A DNA stretch of 64,000 bases from Pseudomonadaceae bacterium (lineage in GTDB: Bacteria > Pseudomonadota > Gammaproteobacteria > Pseudomonadales > Pseudomonadaceae). Position numbers and translations under genes: made by a program. Under the pieces are notes generated by a model. That model did not search any database. It had not been told where the DNA came from and saw nothing but the letters and a program-made list of their open reading frames with translations. Of the stretch, positions 36,005 through 46,666 are shown piece by piece. The DNA is taken from the NCBI GenBank assembly GCA_030602315.1, contig JAUVZY010000001.1, positions 1 to 64,000 on the forward strand, read 5' to 3'. Numbering within the stretch: the first letter of the stretch is position 1; the number at the start of each line of letters is the position of its first letter.

Positions 36005-36943
36005 ATGCGACGAGCACTACCACTGGCGGTTGTGTGTTGGGGCTGGCTCTCGATGCCAGCCCTTGCCGTTGATGCGGGTCAGCTTTTGCACAAGCTCGGG
36101 GATGCCGAGCAGCAGACCAGTTTCAGCGGCACCTTTGTCTATGGCGTGGCGGGCGGGTTGTCCGCCTATCAGCTGTGGCAACAGGCCGGCGGGCCGCAAG
36201 TGCTGCAACGCCTGGTGCGCCTGGATGGAAAACCGGCGGAAGCGGCCTTGGCCAATGGCGTGCTGCGCTGCCTGAGCGACGATGCGTTGCGTGATGTGGC
36301 TCGCGACGGCAACTGGCCACGCCTGGATCCTGATCGTCTTGGCGAGGGTTACGAGATTCGTTCGCTGGGTGAGTCGCGCGTCGCGGGGCGTGCAGTGGAT
36401 GCGGTGGCCCTGGTGCCGCGCGATCAGCATCGCTATGGGCTGGAGCTGTACCTCGACAGGCAGACTACTGTGCCGTTGAAGGCATTGCTGTTCAGTGAGA
36501 ATGGGCAGCTGCTCAAGCGCTATCAGTTCACGCACTTTTCCGCCGAATCGGTCAGCAGCGAGGCGATCGAGCCTGGTGCCGACTGCCAGACGGCGCCCGA
36601 GGTAAGCGAGCCGGCAGCTTCCGCAGTGGCTTGGACCGCTGACTGGGCGCCGCCAGGGTTCCGCTTGCTCAATGCCGGGCTTCGCCAGCGTAACAATCGC
36701 GCCACGCCGCTCTATTGGTTGACCTATGGCGATGGTCTTGCCACATTCACCGCCTTTGTCGAGCCGGCGACCGGCCAGGCTCCGGCCGACGAGCGAACTC
36801 AGCTTGGTCCGACCTCGGCCGTCTCCAAGCGTATGATGGCCGGTGGGCAGGATGTGATGGTCACGGTCGTTGGGGAAATCCCGCTGGGCACGGCCGAGCG
36901 CATTGCCCTTTCGGTGCGGCCACAAGCAGAGCAGAGTCGATGA
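36005..36943 (+). CDS. mucB: sigma factor regulatory protein MucB
   Basis: 312 residues. Signal peptide MRRALPLAVVCWGWLSMPALA, then a lipoprotein-fold-like N-terminal domain and a C-terminal domain (MucB/RseB). In the periplasm it binds MucA and shields it from AlgW. It starts 8 bases after mucA and overlaps mucC by 4 bases (ATGA). Confidence 0.96.
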   Translation: MRRALPLAVVCWGWLSMPALAVDAGQLLHKLGDAEQQTSFSGTFVYGVAGGLSAYQLWQQAGGPQVLQRLVRLDGKPAEAALANGVLRCLSDDALRDVARDGNWPRLDPDRLGEGYEIRSLGESRVAGRAVDAVALVPRDQHRYGLELYLDRQTTVPLKALLFSENGQLLKRYQFTHFSAESVSSEAIEPGADCQTAPEVSEPAASAVAWTADWAPPGFRLLNAGLRQRNNRATPLYWLTYGDGLATFTAFVEPATGQAPADERTQLGPTSAVSKRMMAGGQDVMVTVVGEIPLGTAERIALSVRPQAEQSR

Positions 36944-37398
36944 TTGAAGAGCAGGGGCGTGTCGTCGCCGTGGAGCGTGGTGCTGTATGGGTGGAAACCG
37001 TCCGCCGCAGCGCCTGTTCCGGTTGCGCGGCGCGTAGCGGTTGTGGTCAGGGCCTTATGGACCGCCTCGGCGTGCGGGAGCGGCGCGGTCTCGTGCTGGC
37101 CAGTTGTGAGCTCCCGACAGCCGTTGGTGACAGCGTGATCGTTGGCGTTCATGAGGACACGCTGCTGCGTGGATCTTTGCTGGTCTATCTGTTCCCGCTG
37201 CTGGCGTTGTTCGCGGCGGCGCTGGCGGTCCAGGCTCTGGGACTGGCCGAGCCGGCGGTGATCGGGAGCGGGCTGGCGGGCTTCGCGCTTTCATGGCTGG
37301 TGATTCGGCGCCTGTCTGCCCGCAGCGCTGGCGATCCGCGGTCTCAGCCGGTTGTGTTGCGCCACGAGGCGGGCAACGCTCAGCCGGGGCTCAGCTAG
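36940..37398 (+). CDS. mucC: MucC, RseC-family membrane protein
   Basis: 152 residues. N-terminal part with four Cys in CSGCAARSGCG that may bind a metal or Fe-S cluster, then two transmembrane helices (about 78-98 and 104-122). RseC relatives belong to the SoxR-reducing system. The start ATG overlaps the mucB stop, so translation is coupled. In P. aeruginosa MucC is a modest regulator of alginate. Confidence 0.92.
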   Translation: MIEEQGRVVAVERGAVWVETVRRSACSGCAARSGCGQGLMDRLGVRERRGLVLASCELPTAVGDSVIVGVHEDTLLRGSLLVYLFPLLALFAAALAVQALGLAEPAVIGSGLAGFALSWLVIRRLSARSAGDPRSQPVVLRHEAGNAQPGLS

Positions 37399-37422
37399 AA
37401 CCGTCTGCAGCGAGGAGATTCC

Positions 37423-38838
37423 ATGGTGAGCAAGCACACCTGTGTGGCCCTGATCATGGGGATGGCGCTCTTCGGGCAGGTTGCCGCGGTGCAGGCGCAA
37501 CTGCCCGACTTCACGCCGCTGGTCCGCGAGGCTTCGCCCGCCGTCGTCAATATCAGCACCAAGCAAAAGGCCCCAGAGCGCGCTGCACTGGCCATCCCGG
37601 ATCTCGAAGGATTGCCGCCGATCTTCCGCGAATTCTTCGAGCGTGGCTTTCCCATGGTGCCGGGCGAGCCTGGTGGTGGTGCGCCGCGCGAGGCTCAGTC
37701 GCTCGGCTCGGGCTTCATCATTTCTGCCGATGGCTATGTGCTGACCAACAACCACGTGGTGGCCGATGCTGCCGAAATCATCGTGCGTCTGCCTGATCGC
37801 AGCGAGCTGCAAGCGCGCCTGGTCGGAGCTGACCCGCGCAGCGATGTGGCGTTGTTAAAGGTCGACGGGACGCAGTTGCCAACCGTACGGGTAGGCAAGT
37901 CCGGCGCGCTTCAGGCCGGTGAGTGGGTGGTGGCGATCGGCTCGCCGTTCGGCTTCGACCACACTGTCACCGCCGGCATCGTCAGCGCCACGGGGCGCAG
38001 TCTGCCGAGTGAAAGCTATGTGCCGTTCATCCAGACCGACGTGGCGATCAATCCAGGCAACTCCGGTGGCCCATTGTTCAACCTCCGCGGCGAAGTGGTG
38101 GGCATCAACTCGCAGATCTTCACCCGCTCGGGCGGTTTCATGGGATTGTCATTTGCCATCCCCATCGATGTGGCGATGGATGTCGCCGACCAGCTGCGTG
38201 CCGAGGGCCGTGTCAGTCGAGGCTGGCTCGGGGTGGTGATCCAGGAAGTGAACCGGGATTTGGCCGAGTCATTCGGGCTCGAGCGTCCGGCCGGAGCCCT
38301 GGTGGCGCAGGTAATCGAAGGTGGGCCGGCTGCCGCAGCAGGCCTGCAGGTTGGCGATGTGATTCTTGGCGTCAATGGCGATCCGGTCGATCTTTCGGCC
38401 GACTTGCCACGACTGGTCGGTGCGCTCAAGCCTGGCAGCAAGGCCGAGCTGAACGTGGTTCGCGAAGGGCGCAGAAGGCAGCTGGCGGTGACTGTGGGCA
38501 GCCTGCCCGATGAGCGCGAGCTGGCGGCAGCGGGTCGTGGTGCCGGGACCGAGCAGACCAGCAGTCGCCTGGGCGTGCGGGTCGGCGACCTTTCGGTCGA
38601 GCAGCGTCGTGCGCTCGATGTGCAGGGTGGGGCGGTGGTTGCGCAGGTCATCAACGGCCCGGCTGTGGCCATCGGGCTGCGTCCAGGCGACGTCATCACT
38701 CACCTGAACAACGAGCAGATCGAGTCGGCCGCGCGCTTCGTTGCCGTGGCAGAGAAGCTGCCGGTCCATCGTTCGATTTCCATGCGCGTGCTGCGCCAGG
38801 GGCGGGCGAGCTTCATCACCTTCAAGCTCGCCAACTGA
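37423..38838 (+). CDS. mucD: periplasmic serine protease MucD (DegP-like)
   Basis: 471 residues. Signal peptide [26 protein letters not shown], trypsin-like protease domain with catalytic triad His111, Asp141 and Ser214 (in GNSGGPL), and two PDZ domains. Degrades misfolded envelope proteins and limits AlgU activation; loss of it induces mucoidy in P. aeruginosa. 24 bases after mucC, thus the last operon gene; a terminator follows at 38859. Confidence 0.97.
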   Translation: MVSKHTCVALIMGMALFGQVAAVQAQLPDFTPLVREASPAVVNISTKQKAPERAALAIPDLEGLPPIFREFFERGFPMVPGEPGGGAPREAQSLGSGFIISADGYVLTNNHVVADAAEIIVRLPDRSELQARLVGADPRSDVALLKVDGTQLPTVRVGKSGALQAGEWVVAIGSPFGFDHTVTAGIVSATGRSLPSESYVPFIQTDVAINPGNSGGPLFNLRGEVVGINSQIFTRSGGFMGLSFAIPIDVAMDVADQLRAEGRVSRGWLGVVIQEVNRDLAESFGLERPAGALVAQVIEGGPAAAAGLQVGDVILGVNGDPVDLSADLPRLVGALKPGSKAELNVVREGRRRQLAVTVGSLPDERELAAAGRGAGTEQTSSRLGVRVGDLSVEQRRALDVQGGAVVAQVINGPAVAIGLRPGDVITHLNNEQIESAARFVAVAEKLPVHRSISMRVLRQGRASFITFKLAN

Positions 38839-38858
38839 GTCGGAGTTTGCGCTGGGCG

Positions 38859-38890
38859 AGGGGTGGCGAAAGCCGCCCCTTTTCGTTTTT
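38859..38890 (+). terminator. terminator after mucD
   Basis: Imperfect stem AGGGGTGGC/GCCGCCCCT with GAAA-type loop followed by a T-rich tail (TTTTCGTTTTT). Ends the algU operon before lepA. Confidence 0.75.
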
Positions 38891-39011
38891 GCCCGCGTCT
38901 TGCCAGTGTCGGACAGGCGAGCGCGTCGTGACGCTGGTGCCGCGCTTCGGGTACAATCCGCCGCTATTTTCGGCAGGCGCCCCTGTCTGCGTATCACCTG
39001 GTGTAAGAGCT

Positions 39012-40811
39012 GTGAGTGACCTGAGTCATATCCGTAATTTCTCCATCATCGCCCACATCGATCATGGCAAGTCGACCCTGGCGGATCGTTTCATCCAGAT
39101 CTGCGGCGGACTGTCCGATCGCGAGATGGAGGCTCAGGTACTTGACTCGATGGACCTCGAGCGCGAGCGCGGCATTACCATCAAGGCACACAGCGTGACC
39201 CTGCATTACCCGGCGCAGGACGGCAAGACCTACCAGCTCAACTTCATCGACACCCCCGGCCACGTTGACTTCACCTACGAGGTGAGCCGCTCCCTGGCCG
39301 CCTGCGAAGGGGCGATTCTGGTGGTGGATGCCGGCCAGGGCGTCGAGGCGCAATCGGTAGCCAACTGCTACACCGCCATCGAGCAGGGTCTCGAGGTGAT
39401 GCCGGTGCTGAACAAGATGGACCTGCCGCAGGCCGAGCCGGAGCGCGTCAAGGACGAGATCGAACACATCATCGGCATCGATGCCACTGATGCGGTGCCC
39501 TGCAGCGCCAAGAGCGGCATGGGCGTGATCGACGTGCTGGAGCACCTGGTCAAGGTGATTCCGCCGCCGGAAGGCGAGATCGAGGCGCCGCTGCAGGCAC
39601 TGATCATCGACTCGTGGTTCGACAACTACCTGGGTGTGGTGTCGCTGGTGCGCGTGCGCCACGGCCGCATCAAGAAGGGCGACAAGGTACTGGTCAAGTC
39701 GACCGGCAAGATCCATCAGGTCGACAGTGTCGGCGTGTTCACCCCCAAACACACCGAAACGGCCGATCTGAAGGCTGGCGAAGTGGGCTTCATCATTGCT
39801 GGCATCAAGGACATCCATGGTGCGCCGGTGGGCGACACCCTGACGCTCTCCAGCACGCCGGACGTGGAGATGCTGCCGGGGTTCAAGCGGGTCAAGCCGC
39901 AGGTCTACGCCGGCCTGTTCCCGGTCAGCTCCGACGATTTCGAAGACTTTCGCGAGGCTCTGCAGAAGCTGACGCTCAACGACGCGGCGCTGCAGTACGA
40001 GCCGGAGAGTTCCGACGCGCTGGGCTTTGGTTTCCGCATTGGCTTCCTCGGCATGCTGCACATGGAGATCATCCAGGAGCGTCTCGAGCGCGAGTATGAC
40101 CTGGATCTGATTACCACTGCGCCGACCGTGGTGTACGAGGTCGAGCTGAAGACCGGCGAGACGGTTTATGTCGACAACCCGTCCAAGCTGCCCGACCCGG
40201 CGAGCATCCTCGACATGCGCGAGCCGATCGTGCGGGCCAACATCCTGGTGCCGCAGGAGCATCTGGGCAACGTGATCACCCTGTGCATCGAAAAGCGCGG
40301 CGTGCAGCGTGACATGCAGTTCCTCAGCAGCCAGGTGCAGGTCTCCTATGACCTGCCGATGAACGAGGTGGTGCTGGACTTCTTCGATCGGCTGAAGTCG
40401 GTGAGCCGCGGTTATGCGTCGCTCGATTACAGCTTCGATCGCTTCCAGTCGGCCAACCTGGTGCGTCTCGATGTGCTGATCAACGGCGAGAAGGTCGATG
40501 CGCTGGCGCTGATCGTCCACCGTGACCGCGCCCACCATAAAGGCCGCGTGCTGACCGAGAAGATGAAGGAACTGATCCCCCGCCAGATGTTCGACGTGGC
40601 GATCCAGGCCGCGATCGGCGGTCAGATCATCGCTCGGACGACGGTCAAGGCCCTGCGCAAGAACGTTCTGGCCAAGTGCTACGGCGGCGACGTCAGCCGC
40701 AAGAAGAAGCTTCTGGAGAAGCAGAAGGCGGGCAAGAAGCGCATGAAGCAGGTCGGCAGCGTGGAAATTCCACAGGAGGCTTTCCTCGCCGTGCTGAAGG
40801 TGGACAGCTGA
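39012..40811 (+). CDS. lepA: elongation factor 4 (LepA)
   Basis: 599 residues. Translation GTPase that acts on stalled or ionic-stressed ribosomes. G1 motif [10 protein letters not shown] near the start, G3 DTPGHVD, G4 NKMD, and the LepA-specific C-terminal domain. Start is GTG at 39012 ([10 protein letters not shown]) by homology and length; the upstream frame extends through the intergenic region without similarity. Precedes lepB by one base. Confidence 0.97.
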   Translation: MSDLSHIRNFSIIAHIDHGKSTLADRFIQICGGLSDREMEAQVLDSMDLERERGITIKAHSVTLHYPAQDGKTYQLNFIDTPGHVDFTYEVSRSLAACEGAILVVDAGQGVEAQSVANCYTAIEQGLEVMPVLNKMDLPQAEPERVKDEIEHIIGIDATDAVPCSAKSGMGVIDVLEHLVKVIPPPEGEIEAPLQALIIDSWFDNYLGVVSLVRVRHGRIKKGDKVLVKSTGKIHQVDSVGVFTPKHTETADLKAGEVGFIIAGIKDIHGAPVGDTLTLSSTPDVEMLPGFKRVKPQVYAGLFPVSSDDFEDFREALQKLTLNDAALQYEPESSDALGFGFRIGFLGMLHMEIIQERLEREYDLDLITTAPTVVYEVELKTGETVYVDNPSKLPDPASILDMREPIVRANILVPQEHLGNVITLCIEKRGVQRDMQFLSSQVQVSYDLPMNEVVLDFFDRLKSVSRGYASLDYSFDRFQSANLVRLDVLINGEKVDALALIVHRDRAHHKGRVLTEKMKELIPRQMFDVAIQAAIGGQIIARTTVKALRKNVLAKCYGGDVSRKKKLLEKQKAGKKRMKQVGSVEIPQEAFLAVLKVDS

Positions 40812-40812
40812 G

Positions 40813-41667
40813 ATGTCGATCAACTTCCCCCTGCTGCTGGTCATCGCGGTCTTCGTCTCGGGCGCGCTGGCGCTCATCGATCTCGTGTTCCTGGCGCCGC
40901 GCAGGCGGGCAGCGATCGCCCACTACCAGGCGACCACCACGCACGCCGATCCGGCGGCAATCGACGCGCTGGCTCGGGAGCCGGTGCTGGTGGAGTACGG
41001 CAAGTCGTTTTTCCCGGTGCTGGCCATCGTGCTGGTGCTGCGCTCGTTCCTGGTCGAGCCGTTCCAGATTCCTTCGGGCTCGATGAAGCCTACGCTGGAA
41101 GTCGGTGACTTCATCCTGGTGAACAAGTTTGCCTATGGCATCCGCCTGCCGGTGATCGATACCAAGGTCATCGACATTGGCGAACCGCAGCGCGGCGACG
41201 TCATGGTGTTCCGCTACCCCAGCGACCCGAACGTGAATTACATCAAGCGCGTGATCGGTCTGCCGGGTGATGTGGTGCGTTACACCGGCGACAAGCGCCT
41301 GTACATCAATGGCGAGCCGGTTGCCGAGATCCTCGTGGGCGATGAGCCGGGCAGCCTGGGCAGCGCGCGTCTGTATCAGGAAACCATCGGCGAAGCCGAG
41401 CACCTGATCCGCAAGGAAATGCTGCGCAACGGCGTAGAGCCCGACCGCGAGTGGCACGTGCCGGAAGGCCATTACTTCATGGTCGGTGACAACCGCGACA
41501 ACTCCAACGACAGCCGCTACTGGACCGATTCCGACATCCCCGCACCGTTGCTTGGCATGGTTCCGGACCGCAATATCGTCGGCAAGGCGTTCGCAGTGTG
41601 GATGAGCTGGCCCGATCCGAAGTTCAGCAACCTGCCCAATTTCTCCCGCGTCGGTCTGATCAACTGA
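40813..41667 (+). CDS. lepB: signal peptidase I
   Basis: 284 residues. Two N-terminal transmembrane segments, catalytic Ser90 in PSGSMKPTLEVGD and Lys145 in NYIKRVIGLPGD. Cleaves signal peptides of exported proteins in the inner membrane. Starts 1 base after the lepA stop. Confidence 0.97.
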   Translation: MSINFPLLLVIAVFVSGALALIDLVFLAPRRRAAIAHYQATTTHADPAAIDALAREPVLVEYGKSFFPVLAIVLVLRSFLVEPFQIPSGSMKPTLEVGDFILVNKFAYGIRLPVIDTKVIDIGEPQRGDVMVFRYPSDPNVNYIKRVIGLPGDVVRYTGDKRLYINGEPVAEILVGDEPGSLGSARLYQETIGEAEHLIRKEMLRNGVEPDREWHVPEGHYFMVGDNRDNSNDSRYWTDSDIPAPLLGMVPDRNIVGKAFAVWMSWPDPKFSNLPNFSRVGLIN

Positions 41668-41751
41668 CCGATGTGATGGATTTCCGCCCGGGCCATCACG
41701 GGCGGCTATATTGTTCGCCCGCTCTGGGTGCCCACGGATGATGAGGTCGCA

Positions 41752-42129
41752 ATGATGAAGTTTTCGAAGTCGCAACAAGGGATGTCCATAATCGGCTGGC
41801 TGATGATCCTGGCGTTCGTCGCCTTCGTTGCCAGCACCGCTTTCAAGATGATGCCGCACTACTTCGACTACATGTCGCTGGACAAGGCGATCGCCTCGGT
41901 CGAAACCGACAAGGCCAGCGACGTCAGGACCATCGGTGACTTCTACGGACATGTCGACAAGGCCATGCAGGTCAACGGTATCCGCGACATCAAGCTGCGC
42001 GAGGTGCTGAAGGTCGAGCAGGTCAATGACGCGTTCCACGCCAAGCTCAGCTACGAGAAGCGCGAGAACATGATCAAGAACCTCGACCTGGTTGCCCGCT
42101 TCGAAAAAGAGTACCAGCTGAGGCCGTGA
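41752..42129 (+). CDS. DUF4845 single-pass membrane protein
   Basis: 125 residues: [31 protein letters not shown] gives one N-terminal helix with an N-in orientation, then a soluble DUF4845 domain. ATG at 41752 is used because GAGG lies upstream. Found between lepB and rnc in most pseudomonads, function unknown; the context suggests a role near protein export or ribosome processing. Overlaps the rnc start by 4 bases (GTGA). Confidence 0.88.
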   Translation: MMKFSKSQQGMSIIGWLMILAFVAFVASTAFKMMPHYFDYMSLDKAIASVETDKASDVRTIGDFYGHVDKAMQVNGIRDIKLREVLKVEQVNDAFHAKLSYEKRENMIKNLDLVARFEKEYQLRP

Positions 42130-42818
42130 GCACTTCTTCCCTTGAGCGCCTGCAGCGCAGGCTCGGCTATCAGTTCCGCGACCAGCAGCTGCTGCTGGTC
42201 GCGCTCACGCACCGCAGTTTCGCCGGCCGCAACAACGAGCGCCTGGAGTTTCTCGGTGACGCCATCCTGAATTTCATCGCCGGCGAGGCGTTGTTCAACC
42301 AGTTTCCCCAGGCTCGCGAAGGCCAGCTCTCGCGTCTGCGCGCGCGGCTGGTGAAGGGCCAGACGCTGGCGGTGCTGGCGCGTGGCTTCGACCTTGGTGA
42401 TTACCTGCGGCTGGGCTCCGGCGAGCTGAAAAGTGGCGGCTTTCGCCGCGAATCGATCCTTGCCGATGCCCTGGAAGCGGTAATCGGCGCCATCTATCTC
42501 GATGGCGGCATCGACGCGGCGCGCGAGCGGGTGCTCGCCTGGCTGGACAACGAACTGCAGGGACTGACCCTGGTCGACACCAACAAGGACCCCAAGACGC
42601 GCCTGCAGGAATTTCTTCAGTCGCGTGGCGCGCAGCTGCCGCACTATGAGGTGGTGGACATCCAGGGCGAGCCTCACTGCCGGACCTTTTACGTGGAGTG
42701 TCAGATCGCCTTGTTGAACGAACGAACCCAGGGGCAGGGCGCCAGTCGGCGCATCGCCGAGCAGGTGGCCGCTGCGGCCGCCTTGACCGCACTAGGCGTG
42801 GAGACCGCCCATGAGTGA
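42126..42818 (+). CDS. rnc: ribonuclease III
   Basis: 230 residues. Double-strand RNA endonuclease for rRNA processing. Catalytic domain with [13 protein letters not shown] signature, dsRNA-binding domain at the C-terminus ([25 protein letters not shown]...). Start is GTG at 42126, overlapping the DUF4845 stop. Overlaps the era start by 8 bases. Confidence 0.97.
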   Translation: MSTSSLERLQRRLGYQFRDQQLLLVALTHRSFAGRNNERLEFLGDAILNFIAGEALFNQFPQAREGQLSRLRARLVKGQTLAVLARGFDLGDYLRLGSGELKSGGFRRESILADALEAVIGAIYLDGGIDAARERVLAWLDNELQGLTLVDTNKDPKTRLQEFLQSRGAQLPHYEVVDIQGEPHCRTFYVECQIALLNERTQGQGASRRIAEQVAAAAALTALGVETAHE

Positions 42819-43722
42819 TTCTTTCGACGCACAGGCCAGCCGCTGCGGCTACGTGGCCATCGTCGGCCGACCCAACGTCGGCAAGTCGACCCTGCTCAAC
42901 CACATCCTCGGGCAGAAGCTCGCGATCACCTCGCGCAAGCCGCAAACCACCCGCCACAACATGCTCGGGATCAAGACCGAGGGAGCGGTGCAGGCGATCT
43001 ACGTCGATACCCCCGGTCTGCACAAGGCCGGCGAGACGGCGCTCAACCGCTACATGAACCGCAGCGCCTCGGCCGCCCTGAAGGATGTGGACGTGGTGAT
43101 TTTCGTGGTCGACCGCGACCGCTGGACCGACGAGGACGAAATGGTCCTGGAGCGGGTGAAGTTCGTGCAGGGGCCACTGATCGTCGCGGTCAACAAGACC
43201 GACCGGATCGAGGACAAGGCCGCGCTGCTGCCTCACCTGGAGTGGCTGTCGGCGCAATTGCCCAACGCCGAGATCGTGCCGATTTCGGCGCAACAGGCGA
43301 AGAACCTGGACGTGCTCGAGCAGCTGGTCGCCGAGCGCCTGCCCGAGTCCGAGCACTTCTTCCCTGAAGACCAGATCACCGACCGCAGCAGCCGCTTCCT
43401 TGCCGCTGAGCTGGTGCGCGAGAAGATCATGCGCCAGCTAGGCGCCGAATTGCCCTACCAGATCACCGTGGAGATCGAGGATTTCAAGCAGCAGGGCCAT
43501 GTGCTGCACATCCACGCGCTGATTCTGGTGGAGCGTGACGGGCAAAAGAAAATCCTCATCGGCGACAAGGGCGAGCGGATCAAGCGCATCGGCCAGGAGG
43601 CGCGCAAGGACATGGAAGTGCTGTTCGACTCCAAGGTCATGCTCAACCTGTGGGTCAAGGTGAAGGGTGGCTGGTCGGATGACGAGCGCGCGCTGCATTC
43701 GCTCGGTTACCGCGATCAATAA
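42811..43722 (+). CDS. era: GTPase Era
   Basis: 303 residues. Assembly factor for the 30S subunit. G1 [10 protein letters not shown]3 DTPGLH, G4 NKTD, then the KH domain. The order rnc-era-recO-pdxJ is conserved in Gammaproteobacteria. Starts within the end of rnc. Confidence 0.98.
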   Translation: MSDSFDAQASRCGYVAIVGRPNVGKSTLLNHILGQKLAITSRKPQTTRHNMLGIKTEGAVQAIYVDTPGLHKAGETALNRYMNRSASAALKDVDVVIFVVDRDRWTDEDEMVLERVKFVQGPLIVAVNKTDRIEDKAALLPHLEWLSAQLPNAEIVPISAQQAKNLDVLEQLVAERLPESEHFFPEDQITDRSSRFLAAELVREKIMRQLGAELPYQITVEIEDFKQQGHVLHIHALILVERDGQKKILIGDKGERIKRIGQEARKDMEVLFDSKVMLNLWVKVKGGWSDDERALHSLGYRDQ

Positions 43723-43796
43723 GCTCCTGCAAGGCGGGCACGCCCGCTCTGCCACCGGCGCTGCGCCGGTAAACCTCGCCGACAGCCGGTTGCCGC

Positions 43797-44483
43797 ATGT
43801 CGATCTGTTACGTTCTGCATAGCCGCCCGTACAAGGAAACCAGCGCGCTGGTGGATTTTTTTGCCGATGACGGCCGCTACCGCGCGGTGCTGCGCGGTGC
43901 GCTGGGGCGTGCGGGAGCGCTGGCGCGGCCGTTCGTACCCCTGGAAGTCGAGCTGCGCGGGCGGGGCGAATTGAAGAGCGCCGCGCGCCTGGAGCCTGCC
44001 GGCCAGCCGTTGTGGCTGGTTGGAGAGGCGCTGTTCAGCGGGCTCTACCTCAACGAGTTGCTGCTGCGTCTGTTGAGCCTTGATGACCCGCAGCCCGCGC
44101 TGTTCGAGCAGTATGCGCTCACCCTGCAGGCCCTCGCCCTGGGGCGACCGTTGCAGCCCTTGCTGCGGGCTTTCGAGTGGAGCCTGCTGTCTGCGCTGGG
44201 TTATGGTTTTTCCCTCGAGGTCGATCTGGCCGGGCAGCCGATCCGCCGCGAGGGGCTCTATCGTCTGTTGCCGGATGCCGGGCTGGAAGCGGTCGGGGTA
44301 TTCGAGCCGGGCGTCTTTTCCGGCGATCAATTGCTCGCCTTGGCCGAGGCCGACTGGGCGCATCCTGGCGCCTTGCCCGCGGCAAAAAGGCTGATGCGGC
44401 AGGCGCTCGCCCCGCATCTGGGCGGCCGGCCGCTGGCCAGCCGCGAGCTGTTCATCAATTTCAAGGAGACACCGCGTGACTGA
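43797..44483 (+). CDS. recO: DNA repair protein RecO
   Basis: 228 residues. N-terminal OB domain ([33 protein letters not shown]) and helical C-terminal region. RecFOR pathway: loads RecA at single-strand gaps with RecR. The zinc-binding Cys cluster of many RecO proteins is absent, as is common in Pseudomonas. Overlaps pdxJ by 8 bases. Confidence 0.95.
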   Translation: MSICYVLHSRPYKETSALVDFFADDGRYRAVLRGALGRAGALARPFVPLEVELRGRGELKSAARLEPAGQPLWLVGEALFSGLYLNELLLRLLSLDDPQPALFEQYALTLQALALGRPLQPLLRAFEWSLLSALGYGFSLEVDLAGQPIRREGLYRLLPDAGLEAVGVFEPGVFSGDQLLALAEADWAHPGALPAAKRLMRQALAPHLGGRPLASRELFINFKETPRD

Positions 44484-45219
44484 ATCCAGGGCCATTCTGC
44501 TTGGGGTGAACATCGACCACGTCGCGACGCTGCGTCAGGCGCGCGGTACGCGCTATCCCGATCCGGTGAAGGCCGCGCTGGACGCCGAGGAAGCCGGCGC
44601 TGACGGCATCACCCTGCACCTGCGCGAGGATCGCCGGCACATCCAGGAGCGCGACGTGCGCCTGCTCAAGGAGCTGCTGCAGACGCGAATGAATTTCGAA
44701 ATGGGCGTCACCGAGGAGATGCTGGCGTTTGCCGAGAGCATTCGTCCCGAGCATGTCTGCCTGGTACCGGAAACGCGCCAGGAGCTGACCACCGAAGGTG
44801 GTCTGGACGTGCTGGGCCAGGAAGCGCGGATCGCGGCGGCGGTCGAGCGCCTGGCGCGCATCGGTTGTGAAGTGTCGCTGTTCATCGACGCCGAGCCCGC
44901 GCAGATCGAGGCCGCCGCACGTATCGGCGCACCGGCGATCGAACTGCACACCGGCCGCTACGCCGATGCCGCCCATGCCCCCGAGGCTCTGCAGGAGCTG
45001 GCGCGCATCCGCGAAGGCGTGGCCTGCGGTCTGGACCACGGGTTGATCGTCAATGCCGGCCACGGGCTGCACTACCACAATGTCGAGCCGGTGGCGGCGA
45101 TCCGCGGCATCAACGAACTGAACATCGGCCACGCCATCGTCGCTCACGCGCTGTTTGTGGGCTTCAAGCAGGCGGTCGTCGAGATGAAGGCGCTGATCGC
45201 CGCCGCCGCCCGCGGCTGA
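44476..45219 (+). CDS. pdxJ: pyridoxine 5'-phosphate synthase
   Basis: 247 residues. Condenses 1-deoxy-D-xylulose 5-phosphate with 3-amino-2-oxopropyl phosphate to form PNP in vitamin B6 synthesis. N-terminal [22 protein letters not shown] is the family signature, with catalytic Glu and His in later TIM-barrel segments ([20 protein letters not shown] with substitution [11 protein letters not shown]). Last gene of the lepA-pdxJ run. Confidence 0.97.
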   Translation: MTESRAILLGVNIDHVATLRQARGTRYPDPVKAALDAEEAGADGITLHLREDRRHIQERDVRLLKELLQTRMNFEMGVTEEMLAFAESIRPEHVCLVPETRQELTTEGGLDVLGQEARIAAAVERLARIGCEVSLFIDAEPAQIEAAARIGAPAIELHTGRYADAAHAPEALQELARIREGVACGLDHGLIVNAGHGLHYHNVEPVAAIRGINELNIGHAIVAHALFVGFKQAVVEMKALIAAAARG

Positions 45220-45231
45220 AATCGGCAGGGC

Positions 45232-45271
45232 GTTCAGCGTCGGTTCAGCGAGGGTTCAGCAGACGTTCAGC
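45232..45271 (+). promoter_or_regulatory. PhoP box array upstream of oprH
   Basis: Four copies of GTTCAGC start at 45232, 45243, 45254 and 45265, exactly 11 bases apart (one helical turn each). This direct-repeat architecture fits OmpR-family response regulators, and PhoP boxes in pseudomonads use GTTCAG-type half-sites. Four half-sites would accept two PhoP dimers. It sits 55-94 bases before the oprH start. Confidence 0.8.
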
Positions 45272-45325
45272 GGTCGGGTGGCACGCTTGAGTCGGGTCCA
45301 ACATCACTCAAGCAAGGAGGTCGCC

Positions 45326-45931
45326 ATGCGTCCTACTATCACCCAAATCGCACTGCTCGGCGCCCTGTCCCTCGGCGTCGCTTCCGCCCACGCGGCTGAC
45401 AACTTCGTTGGCCTGACCTGGGGTCAGACCAACAACAACATCCAGAAGTCCAGCGCGCTGAATGCCAACCTGGGCAATCCCAAGCTGGACAAGGTGATCG
45501 ACAACAGCGGCACCTGGGGCGTTCGCGTTGGCCAGCAGCATGAGCAGGGCCGTTACTACGTGACCTACGAGAACGTGTCCGACAGCCACACCGGCTACAA
45601 GCTGCGCCAGCAGAACCTGCTCGGCAGCTACGACATGTTCGTGCCGTTCGGCGACTTCGGTACCCGTGCCTTCGCCGGCGCCACCCTGGGTCTGGTCAAG
45701 CTGGAGCAGGAAAGCCGTGGCTTCAAGCGCGACAGCGATATCGGCTACGCTGCCGGTATCCAGGTCGGCCTGCAGCAGCCGCTGACCAAGGCACTGACCG
45801 TGGAAACCGGTTACCGTTACCTGCAGACCAACGCCAGCACCGAGATGGCACCGCACGGCGGCGCCAAGGTAGGCTCGCTGGATCTGCACAGCAGCCGCCT
45901 GCCTTACCTGGGGGTCAACTACGCCTTCTAA
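45326..45931 (+). CDS. oprH: outer-membrane protein OprH
   Basis: 201 residues. Signal peptide MRPTITQIALLGALSLGVASAHA; the mature protein starts ADNFVGLTWGQTNNNIQKS, and later RQQNLLGSYDMF and GFKRDSDIGYAAGIQ are close to P. aeruginosa OprH. An 8-stranded barrel ending in NYAF; it binds LPS and stabilises the outer membrane at low Mg2+, giving resistance to polymyxin and aminoglycosides. First gene of oprH-phoP-phoQ under PhoP control. Confidence 0.95.
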   Translation: MRPTITQIALLGALSLGVASAHAADNFVGLTWGQTNNNIQKSSALNANLGNPKLDKVIDNSGTWGVRVGQQHEQGRYYVTYENVSDSHTGYKLRQQNLLGSYDMFVPFGDFGTRAFAGATLGLVKLEQESRGFKRDSDIGYAAGIQVGLQQPLTKALTVETGYRYLQTNASTEMAPHGGAKVGSLDLHSSRLPYLGVNYAF

Positions 45932-45944
45932 GGGCTGCAGCACA

Positions 45945-45971
45945 ACGCTACCGGGCGCCGCCCGGTAGCGT
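45945..45971 (+). other. stable intercistronic hairpin oprH-phoP
   Basis: Perfect 12-bp stem ACGCTACCGGGC / GCCCGGTAGCGT with a 3-base loop, lying between oprH and phoP and followed by CATTTACGGG, without a T-run. It would protect the abundant oprH message 3' end or weaken the downstream reading, giving more OprH than PhoPQ. Confidence 0.7.
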
Positions 45972-45988
45972 CATTTACGGGAGCGCCG

Positions 45989-46666
45989 ATGAAACTGCTG
46001 ATCGTCGAGGACGAGGCGCTGCTGCGCCACCACCTCTACAGCCGGCTTAGCGAGCTGGGCCACGTGGTTGACGCTCAGGGCGATGCGGAAGAGGCGCTGT
46101 ACCGCATCGGTGAATACCATCACGATCTGGCCATCATCGACCTGGGCCTGCCCGGCATGAGCGGACTGGATCTGATCCGCCAATTACGCAGCATCGGGCA
46201 TACCCTGCCGGTGCTGATCCTTACCGCCCGCGGCAACTGGCAGGACAAGGTCGAGGGCCTGGCCGCCGGTGCCGACGATTATCTGGTCAAGCCGTTCCAG
46301 TTCGAGGAACTCGAAGCGCGTCTGAACGCCCTGCTGCGCCGCGCCAGCGGTTTCACCCAGGCGAGCGTTTCGGCCGGAGCGCTGCGGCTGGACCTCAATC
46401 GCAAGCAGGCGCTGGTCGACGAACAGTCGCTGGGCTTGACCGCCTACGAGTACCGCATCCTCGAATACCTGATGCTGCATCACCAGCAGGTGGTCTCCAA
46501 GGAGCGCCTGATGGAGCAGCTGTACGCCGATGACGAGGAGCGCGATGCCAACGTCATCGAAGTGCTGGTCGGTCGGCTGCGCCGCAAGCTTGAGAGCGCC
46601 GCCGGGATGCGCCCGATCGAAACGGTGCGTGGGCAGGGCTACCTGTTCACCGAGCGCTGCCGATGA
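45989..46666 (+). CDS. phoP: response regulator PhoP
   Basis: 225 residues. Receiver domain with phosphoacceptor Asp51 in IIDLGLPGMSG, and winged-helix OmpR-type DNA-binding domain at the C-terminus ending VRGQGYLFTERCR. Very close to P. aeruginosa PhoP. Activates oprH and its own operon at low Mg2+. Overlaps phoQ by 4 bases (ATGA). Confidence 0.97.
   Translation: MKLLIVEDEALLRHHLYSRLSELGHVVDAQGDAEEALYRIGEYHHDLAIIDLGLPGMSGLDLIRQLRSIGHTLPVLILTARGNWQDKVEGLAAGADDYLVKPFQFEELEARLNALLRRASGFTQASVSAGALRLDLNRKQALVDEQSLGLTAYEYRILEYLMLHHQQVVSKERLMEQLYADDEERDANVIEVLVGRLRRKLESAAGMRPIETVRGQGYLFTERCR

Noticed and set aside
38994-40877. 627-codon minus-strand ORF
   Set aside because: Antisense shadow of lepA.
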